Below are positions 25,785 through 34,588 of a stretch of 64,000 nucleotides of DNA, one piece after another. The position numbers and the translations under genes are program-made. The notes below the pieces were generated by a model, which worked only from the letters and a program-made list of their open reading frames with translations, searched no databases and had not been told where the DNA came from. Source of the DNA: CAZVPF01 sp964628195. GTDB lineage: Bacteria > Planctomycetota > Phycisphaerae > Sedimentisphaerales > Anaerohalosphaeraceae. The stretch spans positions 124,001 through 188,000 of the forward strand of contig CAZVPF010000001.1 of NCBI GenBank assembly GCA_964628195.1, read 5' to 3'. Each line of letters opens with the position of its first letter. Within the stretch, counting starts at the first letter, position 1.

Positions 25785-27844
25785 TGTCGCGACCCTGTGC
25801 GGCAGGACGGAGCAGTGTCATGGCGAGGGTTCTATGTTTTTGGATGACGATATCAGTGCTGTTTATGGCCGGGGCGTGCATGGCAAAGACCAGCAGTGAA
25901 AAACCGATGATGGTGCTTGAGCTCACCCCGCGCCCGGGCAATGAGCCGGTCCTTGAATGGGTCGCGGACTCTAAATGGTGTACCGGCATCGAGGTCAATC
26001 CTTTCGCCCGGCCCGATGATATTGCGAGGCTTTCAAAAAGCGGCAAGACCATCGTGCTTAAAATGAACGGACACCCGGAGGTTTTGAAAAGGCACTGGAG
26101 CTATAAAGGCGCCGAGGTTCCGGATGCTGCCGAGGTGCTGGATAAATATCTAAATGCAATCAAAGCAAGCGGCGGACGCTTGATATGGCAGTGTCTTATC
26201 GAGAACGACTCAGCGGGCGTGGGGCATCCGCAGGAACTGCTCAAAGCGGACCCGAAGACACACAGCCAGGCGATGACGCTTTTCGAGGGGCATCTTGAAA
26301 CGGCAATGAAAAACGTCAACGCCCTTGCCCCGGATTTTGAAAAATGGGGGCTTTTCGGTTACTCGAAAACAGCTCACTTTTACGCACGGCACGGTGTCGA
26401 CACGGTCATTGTCGAGCGTGCAAACGACGATGTTGAAGACCTGCAAACCGGCATAGCTTTTTGCAGGGGCGCAGCCAGGCAGTTCCGCAGAAACTGGGGC
26501 GTGGACCTTTCGCTCTGGTGGGGGCCGATATACGGATGCGTGCAGGACCTTCCCGGGCTTTTCCATAAGCGCAATCTCTACGTTTCTTATTTCAGCGGTG
26601 CAGAGGTTTACCGCATCGAAGGCGGCGATTTGTTCTGGAACGCAGGGCAAAAGCGATTGAACAAACTCGCCCACGTGCTGGACGAGTTCGGAGAGTTTAT
26701 CGACAAATATCCCGCCGGAAAAGTGGAAACTCCCGCAGCGGTGATGCTTGCCGCTGACCACGGCTGGATGACACCGCCTTACTGGCGGACAGACAACACG
26801 GCATGGGATTATGCGCGTATACCCTATCGCCAGGGGCAGTGCGGCATCGACGGGTTTTTCCTGCGTGCATTTCCGGGAATAGAATACGCGATGCAGCCTT
26901 TCCCGTTCGGGGCGTATGATGTTGATGACCCGACGTCGAGCCCTTTTGCGCTAACGTGTATCACCGAGAAGTTTGCGCCGGAACCGGAGGATGTTTACAA
27001 GGTTCAGCCGCCCGTTCCGTTCGGCAGGTTCAAAAACAGGGACCAGGCGAGAAAGTGGATGTACGACAACGATGTGGAGACCTCGCCTTACAGGCCGATG
27101 GGAAACAGCAGGTGGGGCGATATTTTTGATGTCATTACAGACGAGGCGGCGCCGGAGGTTCTTGGCGAATATAAAGTTATCACCCTCGCAGGAGCAGTTA
27201 AAGTCAAGGGTCAGTTGAAGAAGAGGCTTTCGCAATATGTCAAGGCAGGCGGCAAACTGGTGCTTGCTGCGGGAATGGTCGGCCCGGAGAGCGAGGACCT
27301 TACAGGGGTGAAACTTTCCGGACAGATAATCGCCGGCACCGGCTGGCAGTGGGCCAATTCACAGGTTAACAATGAAGCCTTTTCGTATATGCCCGCCGAG
27401 TTGACCGGACGGGAAGTCAAGGTTCTTGCAGCCGAACGCAGCGGATCTCCCCTTGCCGTTTATCACAGGCTCGGAAAAGGCGAGGTTTATACATGTCTTG
27501 TGCCGTGGTATGAGGCAAACAGCGTGAAAAAATTGGCAGGACCAGCCGAACAGCTTTTCGATACGGTTATCGGCCAGGTTCAGCCGGTCTTCGTAAACGG
27601 CCCTGCTGTGGAGTGGTTAAGCACAAGAGGCGACCAATGGGTTACTGTTGTGCTCAGCAATAATGACGGTGTTAAGTGGAACGGCAGTGTTACCGTCCGT
27701 TGCGGCGCCGATGCGGACCGGGTTAAGGGGCGGGAACTGCTCACGAACAATCCGGTAAATATCAGCGCCGATGATAACGGAAACTATAGTTTTACGACGA
27801 CGGTTCCTGCCTATGATGTCCGCGCTGTGCGGATTTTTTATTAG
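25784..27844 (+). CDS. Lipoprotein of unknown function, glycosidase-like
   Basis: The 686-residue product has a signal sequence ending in a lipobox-like AGAC (ATG 25784 overlaps the GH31 stop; ATG 25820 would give a more typical signal peptide). Residues about 50-340 look like a (beta/alpha)8 barrel (GIEVNPFARPDDIARLSKSG, RLIWQCLIENDSAG, WGLFGYSKTAHFYARHGVDT, SLWWGPIYG); residues about 450-550 resemble a Rossmann-like domain (VITLAGAVKVKG, VKAGGKLVLAAGM), and the end a beta-sandwich. The overall layout is like GH42-type proteins, but I recognise no named family or catalytic pair. Coupling to a GH31 gene suggests a role in the same sugar pathway. Confidence 0.6.
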   Translation: MSRPCAAGRSSVMARVLCFWMTISVLFMAGACMAKTSSEKPMMVLELTPRPGNEPVLEWVADSKWCTGIEVNPFARPDDIARLSKSGKTIVLKMNGHPEVLKRHWSYKGAEVPDAAEVLDKYLNAIKASGGRLIWQCLIENDSAGVGHPQELLKADPKTHSQAMTLFEGHLETAMKNVNALAPDFEKWGLFGYSKTAHFYARHGVDTVIVERANDDVEDLQTGIAFCRGAARQFRRNWGVDLSLWWGPIYGCVQDLPGLFHKRNLYVSYFSGAEVYRIEGGDLFWNAGQKRLNKLAHVLDEFGEFIDKYPAGKVETPAAVMLAADHGWMTPPYWRTDNTAWDYARIPYRQGQCGIDGFFLRAFPGIEYAMQPFPFGAYDVDDPTSSPFALTCITEKFAPEPEDVYKVQPPVPFGRFKNRDQARKWMYDNDVETSPYRPMGNSRWGDIFDVITDEAAPEVLGEYKVITLAGAVKVKGQLKKRLSQYVKAGGKLVLAAGMVGPESEDLTGVKLSGQIIAGTGWQWANSQVNNEAFSYMPAELTGREVKVLAAERSGSPLAVYHRLGKGEVYTCLVPWYEANSVKKLAGPAEQLFDTVIGQVQPVFVNGPAVEWLSTRGDQWVTVVLSNNDGVKWNGSVTVRCGADADRVKGRELLTNNPVNISADDNGNYSFTTTVPAYDVRAVRIFY

Positions 27845-27866
27845 GGTGGCTCTGTTAATCGCACCA

Positions 27867-29879
27867 TCATTCATTACTGGAGGAACGGGTTTTTGCTGGC
27901 GGTGTGCAGTTTACTTGTAAATCAAATCGCGCAAGTCCGAGTTTGTTGTCGCCTCGGCCCGCGTGGGAGTCATCCTCGGTGTTGCCTGCATAAAGTATAT
28001 AAAAATTACCGTCGTACACGCGCCAGTCGGCTATAAATGCCGCGTTCAGCCGGTCTTCCGTGTTAAAGCCTTTTTCTTCCGGCACATTGAAATATTTCCT
28101 GCCGCCCCATCTAACCCAGTCCCTGTCGCTCGACCCGTCGCCGTACATTTGTGCCAGCCATGTTGTGCGGCCCTCCCCGCGTGCCAGCAGGTGCCACTTG
28201 CCGTCTATCTTTATGAACTGTCCGTTCTCGAACCAGTCGTCAACCGGCCTGCCCAGCCGCTGCCACGGGCCGTCAATGGTCTGGCCCACAGCCATCTGCG
28301 GCGTCTGCCTTTCTTTCCATACTAGGTAAATCTTGTCGTTCTCTGCCGCTATCGCCGCATCGATCGCGCGAACCGGGCCGTTTCTGTCACGTGTGGCCTG
28401 GCGGGCAAGGGGCAAGTGTTTGTCCCAGTTTTCGAGGTCGGAGCTCTTTGCGTAGAACAATTGATTAGGCATGCCGTTTTCGTGTTTGTCGCCCCACGAG
28501 TTATATGTAAGGTAGAAAGTCTCACCGACTTTTGTTACGCTCGGCGAGCACATGCCCACCCAGCCGTCATCGCGACCGTCCCATATAAACAGGGGCTCGG
28601 AAAAGTTGATGAAATCCTTGGTTTTAACCGCGCTTATGTGGCTGCGCTCCCTGCCCCGGTCATGGAAAAACGCCGAAAAGAATACGTAAAAGTTTTCCCG
28701 GTGATAGACCATACATGCGTCCTTTGTCGACCAGCCGGGATGTGAGTACACAGGGTTTTTAAGCTTGTCCCAGTTAATGAAAGACCCGCCGCCCGGAGCC
28801 TCCCAGTTTACAAGGTCCGTTGAACGGGCAAGTGCAAGCTTGTTGTCCCCCCTTCCGGCGTGGGTCCGTGAGTGCGTCGTGCCCGCGTAGAGCAGGTAAT
28901 AATGCCCGTCGTACCCCGTCCAGTTCGCAAGCTGCGCGGCGTTTGCCCGGTGCTTGGTGTTGAAATTTTCAAGCGGAGTTTCAAGACGCCTCCCGCCGAC
29001 CCACGTTTTCCAGCTTTTGTCTTTCGACGGGTCTCCGGAAATGCGGTAAAGGTAAGGCTCGTGCGGCGAGTAGTCAGTTGAAAGCAGGTGCCAAGTTCCC
29101 TCTATCTTTAAAAAGTCCCAGTTCTCGTGCCTCATCCCGTTCCACTTGCCGTCCTCCATCAGCAGCGTTAGCATTCCGTCTCCGATATACTCGAAGTCCC
29201 CGTCAAGCGAGTCACCCACCGCCGCCCGGTTGACCTTTATCTTATCGCCGTCAACAATCCAGTCCTGCCAGATGATGTAATATTTGCCGTTTTCATAAGC
29301 CATAGCGATATCGATAAGGCTCTTGCCTTTTGTGAGATTCTTTGCTATCGGCTTATTCTTATCCCAGTTCTCCAGGTCGGTGCTTTCGGCGTAGAACAAC
29401 TGGTTGCCGCTGCCGTTGGGGTGGTCATGCCCCCAAGAATTGTACGTGAGGATGTACCTGTCCCCGGCCCTGGTAAGGTTCGGCGAACACATACCTATCC
29501 AGCCGTCATCCCTGCCGTCCCAGATAAACAGCGGCTCGGAAAAATTAATGAAATCTTTGGTTTTTACCGCTGTTATATGGCTTCGCTCCCTGCCTCGGTC
29601 CCAAAAAAAGGCAGAGAAAAATATATAAAAAGTCCCGTCCTTATATGTCATGCACGCGTCCTTTGTCGACCACCCTTCATGCCGGTATATCGGGTTTCGC
29701 AGCTGCTGCCAGGCAATGAAATTATTGTCACTCGCGCCGCCATGCTCTGTTCGCTGGTCGCTTATTTCAAAGCTGGAGGGTGCTTGAGCTTTGACTGTAC
29801 GGCTTGATTGCGGCTGACAGGCTGCAAGCATCGTTATTGAAACCAAAGCAAGGAAAATTATCAGTGTTGTCTTTTTCAT
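27867..29879 (-). CDS. Lipoprotein with two tandem five-bladed beta-propeller glycosidase domains
   Basis: A 670-residue protein with a lipobox (MLAACQPQ). It consists of two homologous ~290-residue halves. Both contain NPxYxHxGWSTKDAC, FYIFFSAFFWDRGRERSHI or its close copy, AVKTKDFINFSEPLFIWDGR, DDGWxGMCSP, TYNSWG and a C-terminal YDGxxYxLYAG segment. The motifs resemble GH43/GH117-like five-bladed propellers (clan GH-F or related). The halves are so similar that a relatively recent duplication is likely. Such enzymes act on arabinosyl, xylosyl or anhydro-galactosyl linkages; specificity is not clear. It is convergent with the previous gene (22-bp gap) and divergent from ispH. Confidence 0.72.
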   Translation of the reverse strand: MKKTTLIIFLALVSITMLAACQPQSSRTVKAQAPSSFEISDQRTEHGGASDNNFIAWQQLRNPIYRHEGWSTKDACMTYKDGTFYIFFSAFFWDRGRERSHITAVKTKDFINFSEPLFIWDGRDDGWIGMCSPNLTRAGDRYILTYNSWGHDHPNGSGNQLFYAESTDLENWDKNKPIAKNLTKGKSLIDIAMAYENGKYYIIWQDWIVDGDKIKVNRAAVGDSLDGDFEYIGDGMLTLLMEDGKWNGMRHENWDFLKIEGTWHLLSTDYSPHEPYLYRISGDPSKDKSWKTWVGGRRLETPLENFNTKHRANAAQLANWTGYDGHYYLLYAGTTHSRTHAGRGDNKLALARSTDLVNWEAPGGGSFINWDKLKNPVYSHPGWSTKDACMVYHRENFYVFFSAFFHDRGRERSHISAVKTKDFINFSEPLFIWDGRDDGWVGMCSPSVTKVGETFYLTYNSWGDKHENGMPNQLFYAKSSDLENWDKHLPLARQATRDRNGPVRAIDAAIAAENDKIYLVWKERQTPQMAVGQTIDGPWQRLGRPVDDWFENGQFIKIDGKWHLLARGEGRTTWLAQMYGDGSSDRDWVRWGGRKYFNVPEEKGFNTEDRLNAAFIADWRVYDGNFYILYAGNTEDDSHAGRGDNKLGLARFDLQVNCTPPAKTRSSSNE

Positions 29880-30013
29880 TTTTCGTCCCCTGAATTAATG
29901 TCATTTTTGGGTTTTGTAACAATTGACAATATTTATAAACTAATGCAAATGCAAATACAATGCAAGAATTCGTCCACCCTGATGAGTATATCAGATACGC
30001 CCGTAATGTTGTA

Positions 30014-30046
30014 TTGACATTCGAACCGACTAAGCATAAGCTTAGT
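30014..30046 (+). promoter_or_regulatory. ispH promoter region with a 7-bp dyad
   Basis: A TTGACA at 30014-30019 is followed by the perfect inverted repeat ACTAAGC (30029-30035) ATAA GCTTAGT (30040-30046), located where the -10 region and start site would be. No clear -10 hexamer lies at 17 bp. The dyad may be a repressor site or an early hairpin. Confidence 0.4.
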
Positions 30047-30074
30047 ATGATAGACATTATTTTCAGGAAATCCT

Positions 30075-30905
30075 ATGCAGGTATTGCTTGCCGAAAATTA
30101 CGGTTTCTGTCCCGGTGTTAAAAACGCGATAAATATGGCCGAGAAGACACTCGAGGACAAGGAAAAGATTTACAGCCTCGGGCCGATCATCCACAACAAC
30201 GATGTCGTGCAGGAACTCGCCGAAAAAGGCCTGGTTACCGTAAACTCGCTCGAAGATATAAATTCAGGAACGGTGCTGATACGCAGCCACGGTGCGACCC
30301 GCGAGCAGCTTGATATGATCCGCAAAAAAGGACTTACTATTGTCGATGCGACCTGCGTACTCGTTAAGAGGCTCCAGAAGATCAGCAACGCTCTTCGCGA
30401 GGAAGGCTGCGAAGTCGTTATAATTGGCGACAAAGACCATCCGGAAGTTCAGGCCGTAGTTGGTTCCGCCGACGGAGTAACCGTTATCGGCTGTAAAGAG
30501 GACATAAACAACCTCTCAAGGGACAAAAAACTCGGCATTATCTGCCAAACAACCCAAAGTCCCGAGTATTTTTCCTCTTTGGTTGCAGGTATTGTTGAAC
30601 ATGGATTCATGGAAATAAAGGTCATTAATACCCTTTGCAGGGAGGCCATCAAGCGTCAAAAAGCGGCTGTCGAGCTGTGCAGGAAGGTCGATGTGATGTT
30701 CGTTTTGGGGGGCCTTCACAGCGCCAACACAAAAAAACTTGCACAATTATGCAAAAAATATAATAATAGAACGTTTCATTTGCAAAATCGTGACGAACTT
30801 GATAAAACTATGGTTTCGGATGTCTCGGTCGCCGGTGTTACCGCAGGGGCCTCGACTCCGGAAAATGTCATAGCCGAGTTTGTAAAAGAGCTCGGAAGTT
30901 ATTAA
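30075..30905 (+). CDS. ispH: 4-hydroxy-3-methylbut-2-enyl diphosphate reductase
   Basis: IspH (LytB) is the [4Fe-4S] enzyme for the last step of the MEP isoprenoid pathway, making IPP and DMAPP from HMBPP. The 276-residue product has normal length and the three cluster cysteines: GFCPGV (residue 13), DATCVLV and NTLCREAIKRQ. Also present are IHNNDVVQEL, the substrate histidine regions RSHGA and DHPEVQ (with the catalytic Glu), CQTTQS and the C-terminal TAGASTPENVI. The usual TCPLV is TCVLV here, a minor change. A bidirectional intergenic region separates it from the propeller gene, and a terminator follows. Confidence 0.95.
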   Translation: MQVLLAENYGFCPGVKNAINMAEKTLEDKEKIYSLGPIIHNNDVVQELAEKGLVTVNSLEDINSGTVLIRSHGATREQLDMIRKKGLTIVDATCVLVKRLQKISNALREEGCEVVIIGDKDHPEVQAVVGSADGVTVIGCKEDINNLSRDKKLGIICQTTQSPEYFSSLVAGIVEHGFMEIKVINTLCREAIKRQKAAVELCRKVDVMFVLGGLHSANTKKLAQLCKKYNNRTFHLQNRDELDKTMVSDVSVAGVTAGASTPENVIAEFVKELGSY

Positions 30906-30938
30906 TAGACTAAAACTTGTATCACGGATGATGATAAG

Positions 30939-30970
30939 GCATTGGTTGTGTTGACCAATGCGTTTTTATT
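30939..30970 (+). terminator. Intrinsic terminator after ispH
   Basis: GCATTGGT (30939-30946) pairs with ACCAATGC (30954-30961) around a 7-base loop, followed by GTTTTTATTT. Confidence 0.88.
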
Positions 30971-31004
30971 TATGTTAACCAGTAAAGGCATTCGAGGCGT
31001 AACT

Positions 31005-31039
31005 GCGGGGCGCATCGTTTGGCCTGTCCGAAACCCCGC
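31005..31039 (+). promoter_or_regulatory. Possible rpsA leader hairpin
   Basis: GCGGGG (31005-31010) can pair with CCCCGC (31034-31039) around a 23-base loop, twenty bases before the rpsA start. S1 is autoregulated through its leader in enteric bacteria; a similar role here is only a possibility. Confidence 0.3.
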
Positions 31040-31058
31040 GAAGTTTTAAGGTAGAAAT

Positions 31059-32891
31059 ATGGTAGACTATAACATCATCAGTAAACTGGGGCTTAACGAA
31101 GAAGAAATTCAGCAGCAGGTGGACTCACTTTTCCACGAGGACCACACCGAAATGCTCGAGAGCGTTTTGGACAAGCAGGTCGATGCCCTCATTCCGGGAA
31201 CGATCGTTACAGGCACAATCGTGACGCGTATCGGAAACGAAGTAATTGTCGAACTTGGTTTGAAAAGCGAAGGAATTATCGATGCTTCGGAGTTTGACGA
31301 CCCCGAAGAGATCGTCGAGGACAAAGAGGTTGAAGCACTGATAGAGGAAGTAGACGCAGACGGCGGCGGGATACTTCTAAGTAAACGCAAAGCCGACCGC
31401 ATACGCGGCTGGGAGCATGTTATTTCCACAAATGCCGAAGGCGATGTCGTCATCGGAAAAGCAACGCGCAGGATCAAGGGCGGGCTGCTCGTGGACATTG
31501 GAGTTCCTGTGTTCCTTCCCGCTTCACAGGTCGATATCCGCAAGCCCGGTGACATCAGCAGGTTCATCGGCCAGGACATCGAGTGTAAAATCCTTAAGAT
31601 AGACACCGAAAACCGCAACATTGTGGTTTCACGCAGAAAACTTATCGAAGAGGAAAGGAATATCAGCAAGGAAAAGATACTCGAAGATATCCAGGAAGGC
31701 CAGATACGAAAGGGTGTTGTCAAGAACATCGCCGATTTCGGTGTATTTGTCGATCTTGGCGGCCTCGATGGGCTTTTGCATATCTCGGACCTCAGTTGGG
31801 GCAGGGTTTCACACCCCTCCGAAGTTGTCGAACTCGACCAGGAAATCGAGTGCGTGGTTATCGGCGTTGACAAAGAAAGCGAAAAGATTTCGCTCGGCCT
31901 CAAGCAGAAAGTCGAATCACCCTGGGAAAGCGTGGAAGAGCGTTACCCCGTTGGAGCCACTGTTAAGGGCACTGTTGTCAACATCATGAACTACGGAGCA
32001 TTTGTAAGGCTTGAAGAGGGTGTTGAAGGTCTTGTGCACATCAGCGAGATGAGCTGGACAAAACGCATCAACCACCCCGCGGACCTGCTCAATGTCGGCG
32101 AAGAGATCGAAGTGGTCGTACTTGACGTTAATAAGGACAAGCAGGAGATTTCTCTCGGTATTAAACAGCTTGAGACAAACCCCTGGGCCGTTGCCTCGCA
32201 GAAGTATCCTCCCGGAACTATCGTTGACACTAAAGTTACCAGCCTGACAAATTATGGCGCTTTCGTCGAGATCGAGCCCGGTATCGACGGACTTGTTCAT
32301 ATATCCGACCTCAGCTGGACCAAGAAATACAACCACCCCAGCGAAGCGCTGGAAAAAGGCCAGGAGCTCAAGTGTGTCGTGCTTGAGGTGGACGAGGAAA
32401 AACGCCGCGTCTCTCTCGGCGTCAAACAGCTTACCGAGGACCCGTGGGTCAGGGCCATCCCGGAAAAGTACATCCCCGGGCAGATCGTTAAAGGTACTGT
32501 GACGAAGATGACCAATTTCGGGGTTTTCGTTGAACTTGAACCGGAGCTTGAAGGTCTTCTGCACATCTCCGAGCTTTCAGATGAGAAAGTGGACAAACCG
32601 CAGGATGTTGTAAATGTCGGTGATGAAGTCGAGGTCAAGATACTTCGGGTCGACACCGATTCACGCAAAATAGGTCTTAGCCTGCGTCGCGTGCAGTGGG
32701 CCGCCGAAGATCAGGCCAAAGAACAGGGCGCCCAGGAGGTCAACTATGACCAGTTTGACCAGGAAGGCGGCGATGTCTCTGATACTTCTCAAACGGATCG
32801 CCAGTTGAGAGGTGGTCTTGACGGCCCTCTTATGCCAGGCGGTCTTATACCCGATAAAAAAGACAGTGGCGAACAGGAGAATAATGGCTAA
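31059..32891 (+). CDS. rpsA: Ribosomal protein S1
   Basis: S1 binds mRNA on the 30S subunit and helps initiate translation. The 610-residue product contains six S1 (OB-fold) domains: at about 47-115, 130-198, 215-285, 300-370, 385-457 and 472-540. The last four show the classic GAFVRLEEGVEGLVHISEMS-type motif. An acidic, Gln-rich tail follows. It is longer than most 30S S1 proteins because of the N- and C-terminal extensions. AAGGTAG lies upstream of ATG 31059. It is flanked by terminators, so it appears monocistronic. Confidence 0.96.
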   Translation: MVDYNIISKLGLNEEEIQQQVDSLFHEDHTEMLESVLDKQVDALIPGTIVTGTIVTRIGNEVIVELGLKSEGIIDASEFDDPEEIVEDKEVEALIEEVDADGGGILLSKRKADRIRGWEHVISTNAEGDVVIGKATRRIKGGLLVDIGVPVFLPASQVDIRKPGDISRFIGQDIECKILKIDTENRNIVVSRRKLIEEERNISKEKILEDIQEGQIRKGVVKNIADFGVFVDLGGLDGLLHISDLSWGRVSHPSEVVELDQEIECVVIGVDKESEKISLGLKQKVESPWESVEERYPVGATVKGTVVNIMNYGAFVRLEEGVEGLVHISEMSWTKRINHPADLLNVGEEIEVVVLDVNKDKQEISLGIKQLETNPWAVASQKYPPGTIVDTKVTSLTNYGAFVEIEPGIDGLVHISDLSWTKKYNHPSEALEKGQELKCVVLEVDEEKRRVSLGVKQLTEDPWVRAIPEKYIPGQIVKGTVTKMTNFGVFVELEPELEGLLHISELSDEKVDKPQDVVNVGDEVEVKILRVDTDSRKIGLSLRRVQWAAEDQAKEQGAQEVNYDQFDQEGGDVSDTSQTDRQLRGGLDGPLMPGGLIPDKKDSGEQENNG

Positions 32892-32919
32892 ACCATAGTC
32901 TCTCTATGGCCGATATTAT

Positions 32920-32967
32920 AACCGTAGGGCCGTTTCCTGAAAGGATTCGGCCTTGCGGTTCTTTTTC
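32920..32967 (+). terminator. Intrinsic terminator after rpsA
   Basis: AACCGTAGGGCCG (32920-32932) pairs with CGGCCTTGCGGTT (32948-32960) over 13 bp with two G-U pairs, followed by CTTTTTC. Confidence 0.88.
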
Positions 32968-33036
32968 AACCGGTTCGATAAATACTGACATTGAGGTTTT
33001 TCGGTGTCTGCTTTAACCGGTTTATTTAAGGGAAGT

Positions 33037-33064
33037 TTGAGTAAGTCCCTTTAACTAATATAAT
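33037..33064 (+). promoter_or_regulatory. Promoter of the sigma-70 gene
   Basis: TTGAGT (33037-33042) and TATAAT (33059-33064) are 16 bp apart, giving a leader of about 20 bases before ATG 33091. Confidence 0.6.
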
Positions 33065-33090
33065 ATCGTTTTTGACCCATTAAGACGGTT

Positions 33091-33942
33091 ATGCGAATTA
33101 CCGTCCGGGCGGGAGAGCAAAAAATAGCTTTTGACGCGACTATTAAAGAGTATCTCAGGGAGATCGACGAGGCCGAGCTTCTCGACTGGCAGCAGGAAAA
33201 AGACCTCGCAAACCGTATAATAAACGATAACGACCCTGAGGCCAGGGACGAGCTTGTTAAAAGCAACCTCCGGCTGGTGGTCAACATTGCAAAGAGTTTT
33301 TCTTCCCCGAATATGACTTTTGGTGACCTTATAGAAGAGGGCAACCTGGGCCTTCTGCGCGCGGTTGACTCTTTCGACCCGGAACATGGAGTGCGGTTCA
33401 GCACTTACGCTTCATGGTGGATCCGCCAGAGCATTAAGAGGTCTATGCTGGCCAATTCCCAGATGATACATATCCCGACATACATGGTAGAGCTTGTCAA
33501 TCACTTCCGTTATGTCGCATCCCAGCTAAAGGCTCGCTACGAAAGGCCGGCAAGGCTTGAAGAAGTGGCAAAAGAGATGAAAATCCCCATAAAAAAAGCC
33601 AGGGCCATTCAGGGTATTATTGACACTGTCAGCTCGGGCCATTTCCGCGGTGCCGGAGACGGAGACGATGAAAGCTCTTTAAGCGAAACGATTCGGGACG
33701 ATAAGGCTGCCTTGCCTGAAGATGCCATAGGAAATTCAGAGCATCTTGCCCGTGCCGTCCAGCAGCTTGAGCAGATTGACGAAAGACAGGCCCAGGTCAT
33801 CAAGCTCAGGTTCGGCCTTGACGGCCAGGAGCCGCTAACGCTGAAGGAAATCGGGCAAAAAATGGACCTGACACGGGAACGGGTCAGGCAGATACAGCGA
33901 GAGGCCCTCGACAACCTGCACGAACTTATGGAACTTGATTGA
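33091..33942 (+). CDS. RNA polymerase sigma factor, RpoD/SigA-like (short form)
   Basis: A 283-residue sigma-70 factor. Regions 1.2 to 4.2 are present: ATIKEYLREIDEAELLDWQQE (1.2), NLRLVVNIAKSF and FGDLIEEGNLGLLRAVDSFD (2.1-2.2), FSTYASWWIRQSIKRSM (2.3-2.4), MVELVNHFRYVASQL (3.0-3.1), and LTLKEIGQKMDLTRERVRQI (4.2 helix-turn-helix). Region 1.1 and the non-conserved insert of primary sigma factors are absent. It is therefore either a group 2 factor or a compact primary one; several Planctomycetota carry such short forms. ATG 33091 has no strong Shine-Dalgarno. It follows rpsA and precedes tRNA-Ser. Confidence 0.9.
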   Translation: MRITVRAGEQKIAFDATIKEYLREIDEAELLDWQQEKDLANRIINDNDPEARDELVKSNLRLVVNIAKSFSSPNMTFGDLIEEGNLGLLRAVDSFDPEHGVRFSTYASWWIRQSIKRSMLANSQMIHIPTYMVELVNHFRYVASQLKARYERPARLEEVAKEMKIPIKKARAIQGIIDTVSSGHFRGAGDGDDESSLSETIRDDKAALPEDAIGNSEHLARAVQQLEQIDERQAQVIKLRFGLDGQEPLTLKEIGQKMDLTRERVRQIQREALDNLHELMELD

Positions 33943-33958
33943 AACATCGCGGTTCGGC

Positions 33959-33986
33959 TTGCAAATTTCCCAAAGCCTGCTATAAT
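33959..33986 (+). promoter_or_regulatory. Promoter of tRNA-Ser
   Basis: TTGCAA (33959-33964) and a perfect TATAAT (33981-33986) with a 16-bp spacer, 24 bp before the mature 5' end of the tRNA. Confidence 0.65.
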
Positions 33987-34010
33987 GACCCTTTCGGCAC
34001 AAGCTGTTAC

Positions 34011-34095
34011 GGAGAGGTGACGGAGCGGCTTATCGTGCTGGTTTCGAAAACCAGTGTGCCTTCGGGTACCGCGGGTTCGAATCCCGCCCTCTCCG
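34011..34095 (+). tRNA. tRNA-Ser (anticodon CGA)
   Basis: An 85-base class II tRNA. Acceptor stem GGAGAGG (34011-34017) pairs with CCTCTCC (34088-34094), discriminator G at 34095. The anticodon arm is CTGGT / ACCAG with loop TTCGAAA, giving anticodon CGA (reads UCG, serine). A long variable arm (TGTGCCTTCGGGTACC region) and a T arm with GGTTCGAATCC are present. The 3' CCA is not encoded. Confidence 0.96.
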
Positions 34096-34477
34096 TTATA
34101 TTTTTCACCCTCCGAAATCACCGGTAAGAAAGAATATTTGGGCCATGGTGCCGATAGTTCTTGGGTACATGCCGGCATATTTAAACTTCAGTCATTCCGT
34201 TAAGCAGTGATTTACAAGGCCGGTGCGTTTATGCTGTCGAGCTTTGCCCGAAGCAGCTTCGCATAGTATTTGAAGCTCAGTTCTTTTTGGAGTCGATCTT
34301 CGGTGACCCTTTTTCAGTTTTGCTGATTTTTTCACCAAATTAAGGGTAGCTCTAATAATTGCTTTTGTGCGGCAGGTAGAAGATTTTTGTATTCTGACAA
34401 GAAAGGAAAAGCGCGAGAACAGTAGAAAAGATATTTTTTGATAACATTGTCATGTCCTGTAAAAAGAAGTTCACATA
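34096..34477. other. Intergenic stretch without a supported gene
   Basis: No coding sequence, RNA or clear repeat is supported between tRNA-Ser and the promoter of the XylR-type regulator. Small open frames on the minus strand here extend through the tRNA and are artefacts. Confidence 0.5.
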
Positions 34478-34505
34478 TTGACATACAAGAGGGTTATTGT
34501 ATAAT
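34478..34505 (+). promoter_or_regulatory. Strong sigma-70 promoter of the XylR-type regulator
   Basis: Perfect TTGACA (34478-34483) and TATAAT (34500-34505) with 16-bp spacing, leader about 77 bases. None of the 21-bp-period operator sites described elsewhere is present here, so this regulator looks constitutively made. Confidence 0.75.
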
Positions 34506-34588
34506 ATTATTTATGATATAGGCAGCTTTGTTTGCTTTAAAGACTGGATATCATAAAAAACTTTCTCGCTTTTCAGAAATGAACTAAT

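Noticed and set aside
29940..29975. Repeated ATGCAAAT/TTGCAT sequence as an operator
   Set aside because: Short A/T-rich near-repeat with no clear spacing or symmetry; likely chance.
33609..34178. Minus-strand open frame containing IRTRGTRRHTGFRNQHDKPLR-like sequence
   Set aside because: It reads through the antisense of tRNA-Ser and into the sigma factor gene; this is a known kind of false protein prediction over tRNAs.
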